Shown: positions 23,393 to 32,475 of the stretch, piece after piece | Numbering within the stretch: the first letter of the stretch is position 1 | Layout of the letters: every line of letters begins with the position of its first letter | NCBI GenBank assembly: GCA_938009745.1 | Contig: CALLII010000044.1 | Span: forward strand, 1-39,006 | Length of the DNA: 39,006 bases | Direction: 5' to 3' | Source: an uncultured Flavobacteriales bacterium | GTDB taxonomy: Bacteria; Bacteroidota; Bacteroidia; Flavobacteriales_D; CAJJDF01 | The notes under the pieces: generated by a model | Database searches by the model: none | Seen by the model: only the letters and a program-made list of their open reading frames with translations | What the model was told of the DNA's origin: nothing | Program-made: the position numbers and the translations under genes

Positions 23393-23420
23393 AAAAAGAC
23401 CGCTAATTAGCGGTCTTTTT
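23393..23420. terminator. bidirectional terminator between purT and the T9SS protein gene
   Basis: A perfect inverted repeat AAAAAGACCGC (23393-23403) / GCGGTCTTTTT (23410-23420) with loop TAATTA gives T-runs in both directions. Confidence 0.9.
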
Positions 23421-23446
23421 AGTTTAAACTATTTAGATAATTAATT

Positions 23447-24262
23447 CTATAACTTAATTACTCTCTGAGTAAAGTTGGCCTTATCGCTTTTAACTGTTAC
23501 AAAGTAAATTCCTTTTTTTAATTGAGATAAATCAACTCTGTCAACTGAAGAGATAGTAGTTTCAAAGACAATTTTACCCTCTACATTCATCACAGTTAGG
23601 TAATTAACGGCAGAATTGTTAGAGAAAATATTTAAATGATTTTCAATAGGATTAGGATAAAGTTTAGTGTTGTCAGCTGTGATTTCAGTTACACTAGTAA
23701 TTGTAGATTCATTAACAGTTGTGTTAGACCTTAATGTTGCATCACCAGAGTTAGTTCCATTACTGTTAGCAACTAAAACGGCAGCAGAAAAAGTAATTGT
23801 ACCACTTCCTGTAGCTGGCGCAACCCAATCAAGCTGCCATCCAAAGTTACCCATTGTGCCTATATTTCCAGAAGCTGTGTGTGTAGCTTGCCCGTTTGAT
23901 CTAATTTGCTCTCTTGATCCTGTAGAAGCAGGAGATAAAGTTCCAGCAGTTGCATTAGAAGCATTTTCGGCAGCAAGTTCAAATCCAAATTTAGTCCCTG
24001 TACCAGAAGTACCAGCAACATTAATTCGGTAAGTCATTCCAGCAGTATAACCTGCTGCAGGAATATTAGTTGTTATCATTCCGGCTTGTAAAGTATGTCC
24101 ACCTCCATGGCAACCTCCTTGCCCACAAGAGTTTCCATTGTCTCCTGCTGAGCTTGAAAATCCTCCTGAAGAACCTCCAGAATTTGCTATTACATCACTG
24201 TAACTAGTGAAAAATAGCGCTAATAAAATGGCAAATGTGCCTAAAGTAATTTTTGTTTTCAT
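23447..24262 (-). CDS. T9SS cargo protein with CX4CH segment and C-terminal sorting domain
   Basis: 271 aa. A signal peptide (MKTKITLGTFAILLALFFTSYSDVIA) is followed by a glycine/serine-rich stretch and SCGQGGCHGGGH, giving Cys46, Cys51, His52 (CX4CH). The middle (about 58-190) is a beta-sandwich with Reeler / 'choice-of-anchor' type traits (RINVAGTSGTGTKFGFELAA, GNFGWQLDWVAPATGSGTITFSAAVL). The last 70 residues are a type A sorting domain: LYPNPIENHLNIFSN, VMNVEGKIVF, VDLSQLKKGIYFVTVKS and a final RVIKL. This predicts secretion by the type IX system and attachment to the surface. Haem attachment at CX4CH is conceivable but unproven; a disulfide is the alternative. Confidence 0.85.
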   Translation of the reverse strand: MKTKITLGTFAILLALFFTSYSDVIANSGGSSGGFSSSAGDNGNSCGQGGCHGGGHTLQAGMITTNIPAAGYTAGMTYRINVAGTSGTGTKFGFELAAENASNATAGTLSPASTGSREQIRSNGQATHTASGNIGTMGNFGWQLDWVAPATGSGTITFSAAVLVANSNGTNSGDATLRSNTTVNESTITSVTEITADNTKLYPNPIENHLNIFSNNSAVNYLTVMNVEGKIVFETTISSVDRVDLSQLKKGIYFVTVKSDKANFTQRVIKL

Positions 24263-24435
24263 ATTTATTTAAATTAATATTTGCGTTAAAGTATGATTTT
24301 ATTTGATGATTATCAATCTATCTACCTAAATCTACTACCGATAGGCTAAAAAGTACAATTTAAATTCATTATAAAAGTTTTTACCTCTGCGGTTTATTTA
24401 TCTAAAATTTTACACTTTTTTAATCAAAAATGAAT

Positions 24436-24443
24436 TAATTTTG
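24436..24443 (+). promoter_or_regulatory. putative -7 promoter element of gcvP
   Basis: Exact TAnnTTTG match (TAATTTTG) 35 bases before the gcvP ATG. No TTG is seen at normal -33 spacing. The 216-base intergenic region holds no hairpin that looks like a glycine riboswitch. Confidence 0.4.
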
Positions 24444-24478
24444 ACCTTTCAAATTTAAGCTTTTAACATCTATATTAA

Positions 24479-27361
24479 ATGAATAAAGAACTGTTCGAAA
24501 CCAGACATATCGGAACACTAGGTAACGATAGGGAATTAATGCTCAAGGAAATTGGAATTGATTCTATTGATAAACTAGTTGATTTAACTATTCCTGAGGG
24601 AATTAGATTAAAAAATAAATTAAATATTCCAGATGCAATGTCTGAGTTCGAATATTTAAATGCCGTTAAAGAAATTGGAGCTAAAAATAAGGTATACAAA
24701 ACGTATATCGGGATGGGATACTATAACACGATTGTACCTCCAGTAATCCAAAGAAATGTATTAGAAAATCCAGGATGGTATACGGCTTATACTCCTTACC
24801 AAGCTGAAATCGCACAAGGTAGATTAGAATCGTTATTGAATTTCCAAACTATGGTGAGTGATTTAACAGGAATGGAAATTGCAAACGCTTCTTTGTTAGA
24901 TGAATCGACTGCTGCTGCTGAGGCAATGAGTATGTTGTTCAATACAAGAAAAAGAGACCAAGTAAAAGGTAATGTAGTTAAGTTCTTCGTTTCGGAAGAA
25001 TGTTTTCCTCAAACTATTGATGTTGTTAAAACCAGAGCAAAAGGATTTGGAATAGAATTAGTAATTGGAAATCACAAAGAATTTACTCCAACTGCTGAGT
25101 TTTTTGGAGCACTAGTTCAGTATCCAGCTGCAAATGGAGAAATCCATGAGTATGGGAACTTAGCTAACCAATTACATGAATTAAAAGCAAAATTAGTTGT
25201 TGCTGCTGATATATTAAGTTTAGCATTATTAACTCCTCCAGGAGAATTTGGTGCTGATGTAGTAGTAGGAACGACACAAAGATTTGGGGTGCCAATGGGA
25301 TTTGGTGGGCCACATGCAGCTTACTTTGCAACTAGCGAAGAATACAAAAGAAACTTACCAGGTAGAATTATAGGGGTTTCTAAAGATAGACATGGGAATA
25401 ATGCAATGAGAATGGCATTACAAACTCGTGAGCAACACATTAGAAGAGAAAAAGCAACTTCAAACATTTGTACAGCACAAGCTTTATTGGCAAATATGGC
25501 TGCAATGTATGCAGTATATCATGGTCAAGCCGGAATAAAAAGAATTGCAACTAACGTTCATTCTATGACAACTTGGTTGACTGAAGGTCTTGAATTATTA
25601 GATGTAGAAGTACAAACAATCAACTTTTTTGATACGATTACAGTTAAAACAAATTCATTAGAAAGTGTAAAAGCTGAGGCTTTGAAAAATGAAATGAACT
25701 TCTTTTATAAAAACGAGAATACATTAAAAATTAGTTTAGATGAAACAACCAGGCTGGAAGATGTAAATGCAATTTTAGCTGTGTTTTCAAATGCTAATTC
25801 TGATTCGGAAGACATTATTTCTATAGATCCAGAAGGTGAAAAAGAAGCAATTTCTTTTGATGATAACTTCAGGAGAAATTCTGAGTTTTTAACTCACCCA
25901 GTATTTAATATGTATCATACCGAAACGGACATGATGCGTTACATTAAGAAACTAGAGAACAGAGATATGTCATTGACTCACTCAATGATTTCTCTTGGTT
26001 CTTGTACAATGAAATTGAACTCTGCCAGTGAGTTAATGCCAATAACTTGGAATGAATTTGCTAATATTCATCCATTTGTACCAAACGACCAAGCCGAAGG
26101 ATATCACCAAATCATCAATGAATTGGATGAAATGTTATCTGAAATTACTGGATTCGACAAAGTATCTATGCAGCCAAACTCTGGAGCACAAGGAGAATTT
26201 GCAGGACTAATGGTAATTAGAGCTTATCACGAAAGTAGAGGAGATTTTAATAGAGATATTATGATTATTCCAGCATCTGCCCACGGAACAAACCCAGCAA
26301 GTGCTGTAATGGCAGGAATGAAAGTGGTGGTTACAAAGTGTGATGATAAAGGAAACATTGATGTAGAAGATTTAAGAGTAAACGTAGAAAAGCACAGTGA
26401 AAACTTGGCTGGAGTTATGATTACTTACCCATCTACTCATGGAGTATTTGAAGCTTCTATTATAGAAATTACCGATTTAATTCACGAGCACGGAGGTCAA
26501 GTTTATATGGATGGAGCCAACATGAATGCACAAGTTGGATTAACTTCTCCAGGAAATATTGGGGCAGATGTATGTCACCTTAATTTACACAAGACATTTG
26601 CAATTCCTCATGGAGGAGGAGGACCAGGTGTTGGACCAATTGGAGTTGCTAAGCAATTAACCCCTTTCTTACCAGGAAATCCATTGATTAAAACTGGAGG
26701 AGAGCAAGCAATTACATCAATCTCAGGAGCGCCATTTGGAAGTGCTTTAATCTTGTTAATTTCTTACGGATACATTAAAATGTTGGGTGAAGAAGGAATA
26801 AGAAAATCTACTGAGCACGCAATTTTAAATGCCAACTACATTCAAGCTAGACTAAAGAACGATTATGATATTCTTTACAAAGGAGAAAATGGAACAGTAG
26901 CTCACGAAATGATTTTAGATTGTAGAGATTTTAAAACAGACGTAGGAGTTGAGGTTGCAGATATCGCTAAGAGATTGATTGATTATGGTTTCCATGCACC
27001 AACAGTATCTTTCCCGGTGGCAAGTACTTTGATGGTAGAGCCAACAGAAAGTGAATCTAAAGCTGAGTTAGATAGATTTTGTGATGCTATGATTGCTATT
27101 CGTAATGAGATTAGAGAAATTGAAGAAGGAGTTTACGATAAGGAGAATAATTTATTGAAAAACGCCCCTCACATTTTGGCTGACGTTATGGAAGATAAAT
27201 GGCAATTTGCTTACCCAAGAAAACAAGCGATTATGCCTTTGCCTTATTTAAATGAGTTTAAATTTTGGGCACATGTATCAAGAGTAGACCAAGGATTTGG
27301 AGATAGAAACTTAATTTGTTCTTGTCCAAGTATTGAGGAATACCAAATGGAAGAAGCGTAA
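24479..27361 (+). CDS. gcvP: glycine dehydrogenase (decarboxylating), P protein
   Basis: 960 aa, full length for the single-chain P protein. The N-terminal half contains [65 protein letters not shown] and [15 protein letters not shown]; the C-terminal half contains [52 protein letters not shown] and the PLP-binding lysine Lys705 in [23 protein letters not shown]. It decarboxylates glycine and passes the aminomethyl group to lipoylated GcvH, in the cytoplasm, feeding one-carbon units. GcvT and GcvH are not adjacent. A TAATTTTG -7 element lies 35 bases ahead; an intrinsic terminator follows at 27420. Confidence 0.98.
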   Translation: MNKELFETRHIGTLGNDRELMLKEIGIDSIDKLVDLTIPEGIRLKNKLNIPDAMSEFEYLNAVKEIGAKNKVYKTYIGMGYYNTIVPPVIQRNVLENPGWYTAYTPYQAEIAQGRLESLLNFQTMVSDLTGMEIANASLLDESTAAAEAMSMLFNTRKRDQVKGNVVKFFVSEECFPQTIDVVKTRAKGFGIELVIGNHKEFTPTAEFFGALVQYPAANGEIHEYGNLANQLHELKAKLVVAADILSLALLTPPGEFGADVVVGTTQRFGVPMGFGGPHAAYFATSEEYKRNLPGRIIGVSKDRHGNNAMRMALQTREQHIRREKATSNICTAQALLANMAAMYAVYHGQAGIKRIATNVHSMTTWLTEGLELLDVEVQTINFFDTITVKTNSLESVKAEALKNEMNFFYKNENTLKISLDETTRLEDVNAILAVFSNANSDSEDIISIDPEGEKEAISFDDNFRRNSEFLTHPVFNMYHTETDMMRYIKKLENRDMSLTHSMISLGSCTMKLNSASELMPITWNEFANIHPFVPNDQAEGYHQIINELDEMLSEITGFDKVSMQPNSGAQGEFAGLMVIRAYHESRGDFNRDIMIIPASAHGTNPASAVMAGMKVVVTKCDDKGNIDVEDLRVNVEKHSENLAGVMITYPSTHGVFEASIIEITDLIHEHGGQVYMDGANMNAQVGLTSPGNIGADVCHLNLHKTFAIPHGGGGPGVGPIGVAKQLTPFLPGNPLIKTGGEQAITSISGAPFGSALILLISYGYIKMLGEEGIRKSTEHAILNANYIQARLKNDYDILYKGENGTVAHEMILDCRDFKTDVGVEVADIAKRLIDYGFHAPTVSFPVASTLMVEPTESESKAELDRFCDAMIAIRNEIREIEEGVYDKENNLLKNAPHILADVMEDKWQFAYPRKQAIMPLPYLNEFKFWAHVSRVDQGFGDRNLICSCPSIEEYQMEEA

Positions 27362-27419
27362 ATTAATTTGAAAACTTTATAATTTGATGATTTAAAAATG
27401 AATTATTAGATGAATAGTG

Positions 27420-27455
27420 AAAACCCTTTTAGCCAAATGCTTGAAGGGTTTTTTT
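27420..27455 (+). terminator. intrinsic terminator of gcvP
   Basis: Stem AAAACCCTT (27420-27428) / AAGGGTTTT (27444-27452), 15-base loop, T7 run at 27449-27455. It lies inside the longest reading of the following membrane-protein ORF, which argues for the shorter start of that gene. Confidence 0.8.
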
Positions 27456-27469
27456 GGTTATATTTGAAA

Positions 27470-27763
27470 ATGAAGAAAGGGACGATTATAGCTTTTGTGA
27501 TTTCATTAATTTATTGTGGTTTAGGAGTATTGGTTGCCTTTGATTTATTTAGCCATATTAAAATAGAAGATTACATTTCAATATATCCTGAATGGTTAAT
27601 TGGATTAGTCAGCCCAGGATTTTTTCTTCCTTTTATCCTATCAATACCTTTAAAAATAATAGGTTTATTTCTTGGAGGAATTATTACCTTTTTAATTTTA
27701 TTCTATATTTTAAAAACACTCTTAAATTGGTTGTTTTTTGAATTCCAAAAGAGAAAAAATTAA
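27470..27763 (+). CDS. small integral membrane protein
   Basis: 97 aa from the ATG at 27470 (MKKGTIIAFVISLIYCGLGVLVAF). A longer reading from 27410 exists, but it runs through the terminator stem and adds a weakly hydrophobic stretch, so it is rejected. Two or three hydrophobic segments are visible: about residues 5-24, then 43-60 (WLIGLVSPGFFLPFILSIP) and 64-83 (IIGLFLGGIITFLILFYIL), with basic residues after the last (FQKRKN), fitting an inner-membrane protein with a cytoplasmic C-terminus. TATATTTG (27459-27466) ends 3 bases before the ATG. No family was recognised. Confidence 0.65.
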   Translation: MKKGTIIAFVISLIYCGLGVLVAFDLFSHIKIEDYISIYPEWLIGLVSPGFFLPFILSIPLKIIGLFLGGIITFLILFYILKTLLNWLFFEFQKRKN

Positions 27764-27781
27764 TTTTTTTTATATTTGAAC

Positions 27782-28312
27782 ATGATAAACAATCGGGTCA
27801 TTTTATTTTTTGCAATTAGTTTAACACTCTCTTGTTCCTTCAATACAGTATCGTCAAAAGAAGACTTGGATGATGAATGGCCTTCAGAATTGACATCTTT
27901 ACCAATTGGTTTAAAAGTAGTTAACTCACCAGAAGTAATCTACCCTTCTCTTAATACCAAAAACCCTGAGCAATATAAATATCAACTTGCATTTGAAACA
28001 GAGGTTTTTGCACTACATGAAGATCTAGAGATAGTAGATTTTGGAGGATATATTTGGAGAAATAATGAGTGGGTTTTTCAAACAATGTACGACAGACCAT
28101 TTAACAGAGAAGAGTTTATTAAGTGGTATGGTTCAATAAACGGAGAGATATTAATGGACTCAGTTTATGCTGATAGAGAGAATTGGCTGACCAAAACGAA
28201 TGATTTAAACGGATTAGAAATTAGACTACTTAATTACTTCACTGCAAAAAACAAAGATGGAAAGAAGTTCTATGGTGCTTCAGAAGTAACAGGATATTTA
28301 AATAAAAAATAA
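27782..28312 (+). CDS. lipoprotein of unknown function
   Basis: 176 aa from the ATG at 27782 (MINNRVILFFAISLTLSCSF, lipobox with Cys18). An in-frame TTG two codons earlier (27776) is possible but adds nothing. The mature part begins with an acidic stretch (SSKEDLDDEWPSEL) and is a mixed alpha/beta domain with FEALHEDLEIVDFGGYIW-type strands, NNEWVFQTMYDRPFNREEFIKWYG and an aromatic LNGLEIRLLNYFTAKNKDGKKFYG end. No catalytic residues are apparent. TATATTTG (27771-27778) directly precedes the start. The next gene begins 2 bases downstream, so the two are co-translated. Confidence 0.75.
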   Translation: MINNRVILFFAISLTLSCSFNTVSSKEDLDDEWPSELTSLPIGLKVVNSPEVIYPSLNTKNPEQYKYQLAFETEVFALHEDLEIVDFGGYIWRNNEWVFQTMYDRPFNREEFIKWYGSINGEILMDSVYADRENWLTKTNDLNGLEIRLLNYFTAKNKDGKKFYGASEVTGYLNKK

Positions 28313-28314
28313 AC

Positions 28315-28773
28315 ATGGCAACAAAACCAACAACAATTCAAGACTACTTAAAAGAAATCCCTGAAGAACGAAAAGCTCCTTTTGAGAAATTAAGAGCTAT
28401 AATTTTAGAAAACATTCCTAAAGGATTTGAAGAAGGAATGGGTTATGGAATGCCTGCTTATTTTGTACCTCATTCTATTTTTCCTGCTGGATACCATTGC
28501 GATCCTAAGTTGCCTTTGCCTTTTATCAATTTGGCTAACCAAAAAGGATTTATTGCATTGTATCACATGGGAGTGTATGCGGATGAATCTATTTATAATT
28601 GGTTTGTTGAGGAATACGGAAAAAGGTGTAAATACAAATTGGACATGGGAAAGAGCTGTATCCGTTTCAAAAAAATGGAAGATATTCCTTACGACTTAGT
28701 TGCAGAATTAATTCGTAAATTTACTCCTGAACAATGGATTGAATTGTATCAAAAGAGTTTTACAAAGCAATAA
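28315..28773 (+). CDS. DUF1801 (YdhG-like) domain protein
   Basis: 152 aa, whole-length family member. The pattern DYLKEIPEERKAPFEKLRAIILENIPKGFEEGMGYGMPAYF (10-50) is the DUF1801 start, followed by PLPFINLANQKGFIALYHMGVYAD, KRCKYKLDMGKSCIRFKKMEDIPYDLVAELIRKFTPEQW. The fold is alpha/beta, related to YdhG and the iron-chaperone-like frataxin-type superfamily, but the function is not established. Cytoplasmic, no signal. It starts 2 bases after the stop of the lipoprotein gene and so is its operon partner. Confidence 0.9.
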   Translation: MATKPTTIQDYLKEIPEERKAPFEKLRAIILENIPKGFEEGMGYGMPAYFVPHSIFPAGYHCDPKLPLPFINLANQKGFIALYHMGVYADESIYNWFVEEYGKRCKYKLDMGKSCIRFKKMEDIPYDLVAELIRKFTPEQWIELYQKSFTKQ

Positions 28774-28785
28774 TCGATATTTAAA

Positions 28786-28793
28786 TAAGTTTG
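28786..28793 (+). promoter_or_regulatory. putative -7 promoter element of the Rieske-like lipoprotein gene
   Basis: Exact TAAGTTTG match 7 bases before the ATG at 28801, which would give a very short leader. Confidence 0.35.
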
Positions 28794-28800
28794 GATAAGT

Positions 28801-29235
28801 ATGAAATCAGTTAAAATAATAGTGTTCGCAATTTTCGCAATGAGTGTACTAATCGTTAGTTGCAAAAAAAACACAGATGAACGTGCTTTTTATCCACCAG
28901 TAGACACCTATATTAATGTTACTTTACCTCAGTATAGCGGATTGCAAGTTCCTGGAGGTTGGGCATATGCCACAGGGGGATTAAAGGGAATAATTATTTA
29001 CAGAATTAATACTACAGATTTTATTGCTTACGATAGAAATTGCACTTTTGAAGAAGCAAACTCTTGCGGAAAGGCTGATGTAGAATCTGATAACATTACA
29101 ATATCTTGTCCTTGTGACGGAAGTGAGTACAATATATTTGATGGTTCAGTAAATAAAAACCCAGCAACTTTACCTTTAAAAGGATATAATACCAATTTTA
29201 ATTCTAGCAATAATACACTGAGAATTTTTAATTAA
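28801..29235 (+). CDS. Rieske-fold-like lipoprotein lacking histidine ligands
   Basis: 144 aa. SPII signal ending at Cys21 (MSVLIVSCKKN). The rest resembles a small Rieske domain: FIAYDRNCTFEEANSCG corresponds to the C-x-H loop, ISCPCDGSEYNIFDG to the C-x-x-H loop, and the PLKGY segment to the end of the fold. The two histidines expected at residues 83 and 106 are Phe and Asp (Cys81-T-F83; Cys103-P-C-D106). It cannot therefore bind a classical [2Fe-2S] cluster; a disulfide between the loops is possible. The outer-surface or periplasmic location follows from the lipobox. Its stop overlaps the stop of the convergent ligase gene by 4 bases. Confidence 0.75.
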   Translation: MKSVKIIVFAIFAMSVLIVSCKKNTDERAFYPPVDTYINVTLPQYSGLQVPGGWAYATGGLKGIIIYRINTTDFIAYDRNCTFEEANSCGKADVESDNITISCPCDGSEYNIFDGSVNKNPATLPLKGYNTNFNSSNNTLRIFN

Positions 29236-30794
29236 TCTACACTTTTTAAATACCTATTTCGGGAACTAAATAAAAAGAAATTTGTCAAGAAAGCACAAAA
29301 GAATACTCCATCTTGTGTTTCTAAAGTATCTTCCGAAATGAAAGAAAGTATGGAAATACATAAACATATTAGGTAGAAATAATTTCTTTCTCTAAATGCA
29401 GTAGGAACTGGATATAGAATACAAAAAAGGAATAATAACAATCCCAGAAGTCCCAAAGATACTGCTACAGAAAAATACTGGTTATGTGATCTTAGCTGAT
29501 ACTTTTTATCTAATGAATTTGGAATTTCATTGTATTTCATTTCAAAAGCTCTTGGTACATCACCAGTTCCAACCCCAAACACTGGATTTTCTTTAATGAT
29601 TTCTTTGCTAACTCTCCAGTACTCAAGTCTTTGTGCTAATGAGTTGCCACTTGCGTTCACACCTTCAATATATCCGTCAATCTCAAACATTAATCTGGGT
29701 ATTCTAGATAGTAATGAGGATTCTGCATGTAGATAATTGGGATATCCATTTTCAATATTTTCTATGTCTTTGGAAGTAAGTTTTTCAAGCCCTTCCTTGT
29801 CTTTAGCATATCCTTTGGAGGTAATGTAACGTATTAAGATGAACTGAACACCTCCTTCTCCATAATAAGGTGTTTTAGACTTGTTACTCCAAGCTTCAGC
29901 AAGTTCTTTTTCGCACAATAAATCGTTTGAGTAATTTCCATTATCAAAAAAGGAACAAAGTGGATTTTCTTTGTATGCATTTCCACTAGCTGAATGAGTT
30001 GCTAGTTCGGTTCGGTCTATTTTAACCTCTTTGTAAGTACTGTATAAATGTTGCCCAAGAATAAGTGCCCCCAGAAAAAGAGGAGCTAACATGGCAAAGC
30101 CATAAAGGCTTTTTTTCTTGAAGAGGTAATAAAGTGAAATAAAGAATAATGTTATAAAACCAAGAATAAGACCAGTAGCTGATTCCATAAAAGATAAAAA
30201 ATACAATAACCAAAGACTAGCAGATATCCCAAATACCATATTGGTAAGCTTGTTGTTAAATAGCTTAGGGATTAAAAATAAACTAAGAACAATCATTAAT
30301 GAGAGTCTAATGTGAGATATGAACTGAGATACATCTCTTATTTGAGCTATCTCTTTCTTTGCAGGAACAAGATCTTGATATACCAAAAAGCCATAAATAG
30401 TACTAGCAAGGACTGATAAAACAAAAAGCCTAACCACTAAAAAATAGTGAGTTTTTTTTAACCTGTGGGTAGAAGAAAAAATTACAGGAAATGCTAGTAA
30501 AGGTAATTTTATCCTTAAATCATTAAGGCCATAATTTAAATCTTGAGTATAAAGTAAACCAATAACAAATAGTAGATAAACACCAGTTGAAAAAAGAGCA
30601 ATTTTACTAGAAAAAAACTTTTTGAATTTAGCTTTAATACTCCCTTCTAAAAACCAATTTACAATTAGAGCAATAGTTCCTAAGCTCATTAAGAATTTAG
30701 AAAAAGGCATTCCTATAACTATCAAACTCAAGCAAAAAACATGAGTCCAATAACCAGTAATGAATGAAATGAGTTTTTTTCCTTTCTCTAACAT
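29232..30794 (-). CDS. O-antigen ligase / polymerase (Wzy_C) family membrane protein
   Basis: 520 aa. About ten hydrophobic segments are split by a large periplasmic loop (about 255-395). Near its end is the Wzy_C signature: NPVFGVGTGDVPRAF (around 405) and the H-N-Q-Y motif with His437 in SHNQYFSVAVSLGLLGLLLFLF. Such proteins polymerise or transfer O-antigen-like glycans from undecaprenyl carriers at the inner membrane; ligase and polymerase cannot be told apart here. No other glycan genes are adjacent. It is the last gene of the reverse run DUF4271-hemD-rnpA-yidD-ctp, 18 bases after ctp. The stop is shared with the convergent lipoprotein gene. Confidence 0.8.
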   Translation of the reverse strand: MLEKGKKLISFITGYWTHVFCLSLIVIGMPFSKFLMSLGTIALIVNWFLEGSIKAKFKKFFSSKIALFSTGVYLLFVIGLLYTQDLNYGLNDLRIKLPLLAFPVIFSSTHRLKKTHYFLVVRLFVLSVLASTIYGFLVYQDLVPAKKEIAQIRDVSQFISHIRLSLMIVLSLFLIPKLFNNKLTNMVFGISASLWLLYFLSFMESATGLILGFITLFFISLYYLFKKKSLYGFAMLAPLFLGALILGQHLYSTYKEVKIDRTELATHSASGNAYKENPLCSFFDNGNYSNDLLCEKELAEAWSNKSKTPYYGEGGVQFILIRYITSKGYAKDKEGLEKLTSKDIENIENGYPNYLHAESSLLSRIPRLMFEIDGYIEGVNASGNSLAQRLEYWRVSKEIIKENPVFGVGTGDVPRAFEMKYNEIPNSLDKKYQLRSHNQYFSVAVSLGLLGLLLFLFCILYPVPTAFRERNYFYLICLCISILSFISEDTLETQDGVFFCAFLTNFFLFSSRNRYLKSVD

Positions 30795-30812
30795 ACTGCT
30801 TAACTAAATCTT

Positions 30813-32459
30813 TTAAGGATTAAGAATTTTGTTATATTGGTCTTTATCAGATAATATTTCGATAGCTTTTTTAATAAAATCATCATTAGCAAGGCTATAA
30901 GAAACCTGACCTTTTTGGTAATAATAACGCCCCACTATTTCAGCTTCGATTAATGCTTTAATCTCAGCTTTAAATTTAGCTAAATCTCTTTCTTTATTTG
31001 GAGAAAGGTTGTCTATCAAAGTTTCAAATTCTTCTTTAGAAGATTCGTAGTATTGTTCCTCTTTTGCTAATTCTTGAAGTCTTTCTAATACTTTTTGGCT
31101 CCCAGTAGTGTATTCAAACTCTTTGGACAAAGCAAATTTCACGAATTCATCATACTCTGTGTCAGATAAAGAAAAATCCTTTGCTTCAGCAATTTTATCA
31201 TGTGAGTAAAAATAATCTGTAGCGTAGTCAAAAATAATATTCTTACTAATTAAAGAATAACTTATTGGAGTGTAAGTTGTTTTATCTAGTTCAATATCAG
31301 GTGTTATTCCTCTTCCATCAGTAACAGGACGTCCATTTGCTGTAGTAAAACTTTTAACTAAAGTATCAGATATTGTCGCTCCTTTTCCAGTAGTATTTCT
31401 ATCAGAATAATCTAATCTTTGGATACATCTTCCGCTAGGCGTGTAATACTTTGCGATAGTAAGTTTAACAATGGAATTGTATTCCATGTTACGGGTTTGC
31501 TGTACTAATCCTTTTCCAAAAGATTGGTTACCAATAACAACAGCTCTATCTAAATCTTGTAAAGTACCCGATACAATTTCCGAAGCTGATGCCGAACCAC
31601 CATCAATTAAAACAACAATTGGCATGTCTAAATCAAGAGGTTTTTCACGAGCAAAATAGATAAAACTATGTTGTTTCAACCTACCTTTTGTTTCTACTAC
31701 TTTAGAACCTTGTTTTACAAACATGTTTACAATACTCACAGCTTCATTAAGTAAACCACCTGGATTTCCTCTAAGGTCAAGAATTAAACTTGTGATTTTT
31801 TTCTCGCTTTTTAACTTTTTAAAAGAAGTAGTCAATTCCTGAGTTGAAGTATTCATGAATTGAGTTAGTTTTAAATAGCCAACACCATCACCAAAAACAT
31901 CTTCATGTGGTACTGAAGGTATTTTTATTATCTCCCTTGTTACATTAAAAGTAAGAGGTTTATCTTCTTTCGGTCTTTCTACTTTAATTGATAAATCAGT
32001 TCCTTTTGCTCCTTTTAATAAGTCACTTACTTCACCAGAAGTTTTTCCTTTGATAGATTTCCCGTCTATTTCAATGATTAAATCTCCAGCTTTAAGTCCA
32101 GCTTTTTGTGCAGGAAAATTTTCATAAGGATTTGTAATTTGAACAAATTCACCACTTTTTCTTATTAAAGAACCAATTCCTCCATACTGCCCACTTTGTT
32201 GCATTCTATAATCCTCAATATTAGACTCTGGAATGTAGTTGGTGTAAGGATCTAGAGATTTTAACATGGCATCTATACCAGTTTTCATTAGCTCACCAGG
32301 ATTTGTTTCATCAACAAAATATAGGTTTATGTTTTTGTATACTTCACTAAAAATGGTCAGGTTTTTAGAGATTTCAAAATAATCATCCGTAGTTTCTTCC
32401 TGAGAAAAATAAGGGACCGAAATTGAAAGTAAAATAAGGGATAAATAAATTTTTTTCAT
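30813..32459 (-). CDS. S41 family C-terminal processing peptidase
   Basis: 548 aa. The signal peptide is MKKIYLSLILLSISVPYFSQ. A helical start (TIFSEVYKNINLYFVDETNPGELMKTGIDAMLKSLDPYTNYIPE) leads to a PDZ domain (about 90-165; GQYGGIGSLIRKSG, KAGLKAGDLIIEIDGKSIKG) and the protease core with LDLRGNPGGLLNEA, the serine Ser291 in GGSASASEIVSG, Asp302, and Lys316 in QSFGKGLVQ; the 25-residue Ser-Lys spacing equals that of E. coli Tsp. The C-terminal 130 residues are helical with two EEFETLIDNL-type blocks. It trims or degrades periplasmic proteins via their C-termini. It lies 16 bases after yidD in the same run. Symbol withheld because ctpA/prc usage differs. Confidence 0.92.
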   Translation of the reverse strand: MKKIYLSLILLSISVPYFSQEETTDDYFEISKNLTIFSEVYKNINLYFVDETNPGELMKTGIDAMLKSLDPYTNYIPESNIEDYRMQQSGQYGGIGSLIRKSGEFVQITNPYENFPAQKAGLKAGDLIIEIDGKSIKGKTSGEVSDLLKGAKGTDLSIKVERPKEDKPLTFNVTREIIKIPSVPHEDVFGDGVGYLKLTQFMNTSTQELTTSFKKLKSEKKITSLILDLRGNPGGLLNEAVSIVNMFVKQGSKVVETKGRLKQHSFIYFAREKPLDLDMPIVVLIDGGSASASEIVSGTLQDLDRAVVIGNQSFGKGLVQQTRNMEYNSIVKLTIAKYYTPSGRCIQRLDYSDRNTTGKGATISDTLVKSFTTANGRPVTDGRGITPDIELDKTTYTPISYSLISKNIIFDYATDYFYSHDKIAEAKDFSLSDTEYDEFVKFALSKEFEYTTGSQKVLERLQELAKEEQYYESSKEEFETLIDNLSPNKERDLAKFKAEIKALIEAEIVGRYYYQKGQVSYSLANDDFIKKAIEILSDKDQYNKILNP

Positions 32460-32475
32460 TTTTTTTTAATTGTGG

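Noticed and set aside
23667-24032. 121-codon forward ORF within the T9SS protein gene
   Set aside because: It is antisense to a gene with a clear signal peptide and sorting domain; valine/alanine/proline-rich shadow reading.
24263-24478. possible glycine riboswitch before gcvP
   Set aside because: No paired conserved stems or expression-platform hairpin could be read; the region is simply AT-rich.
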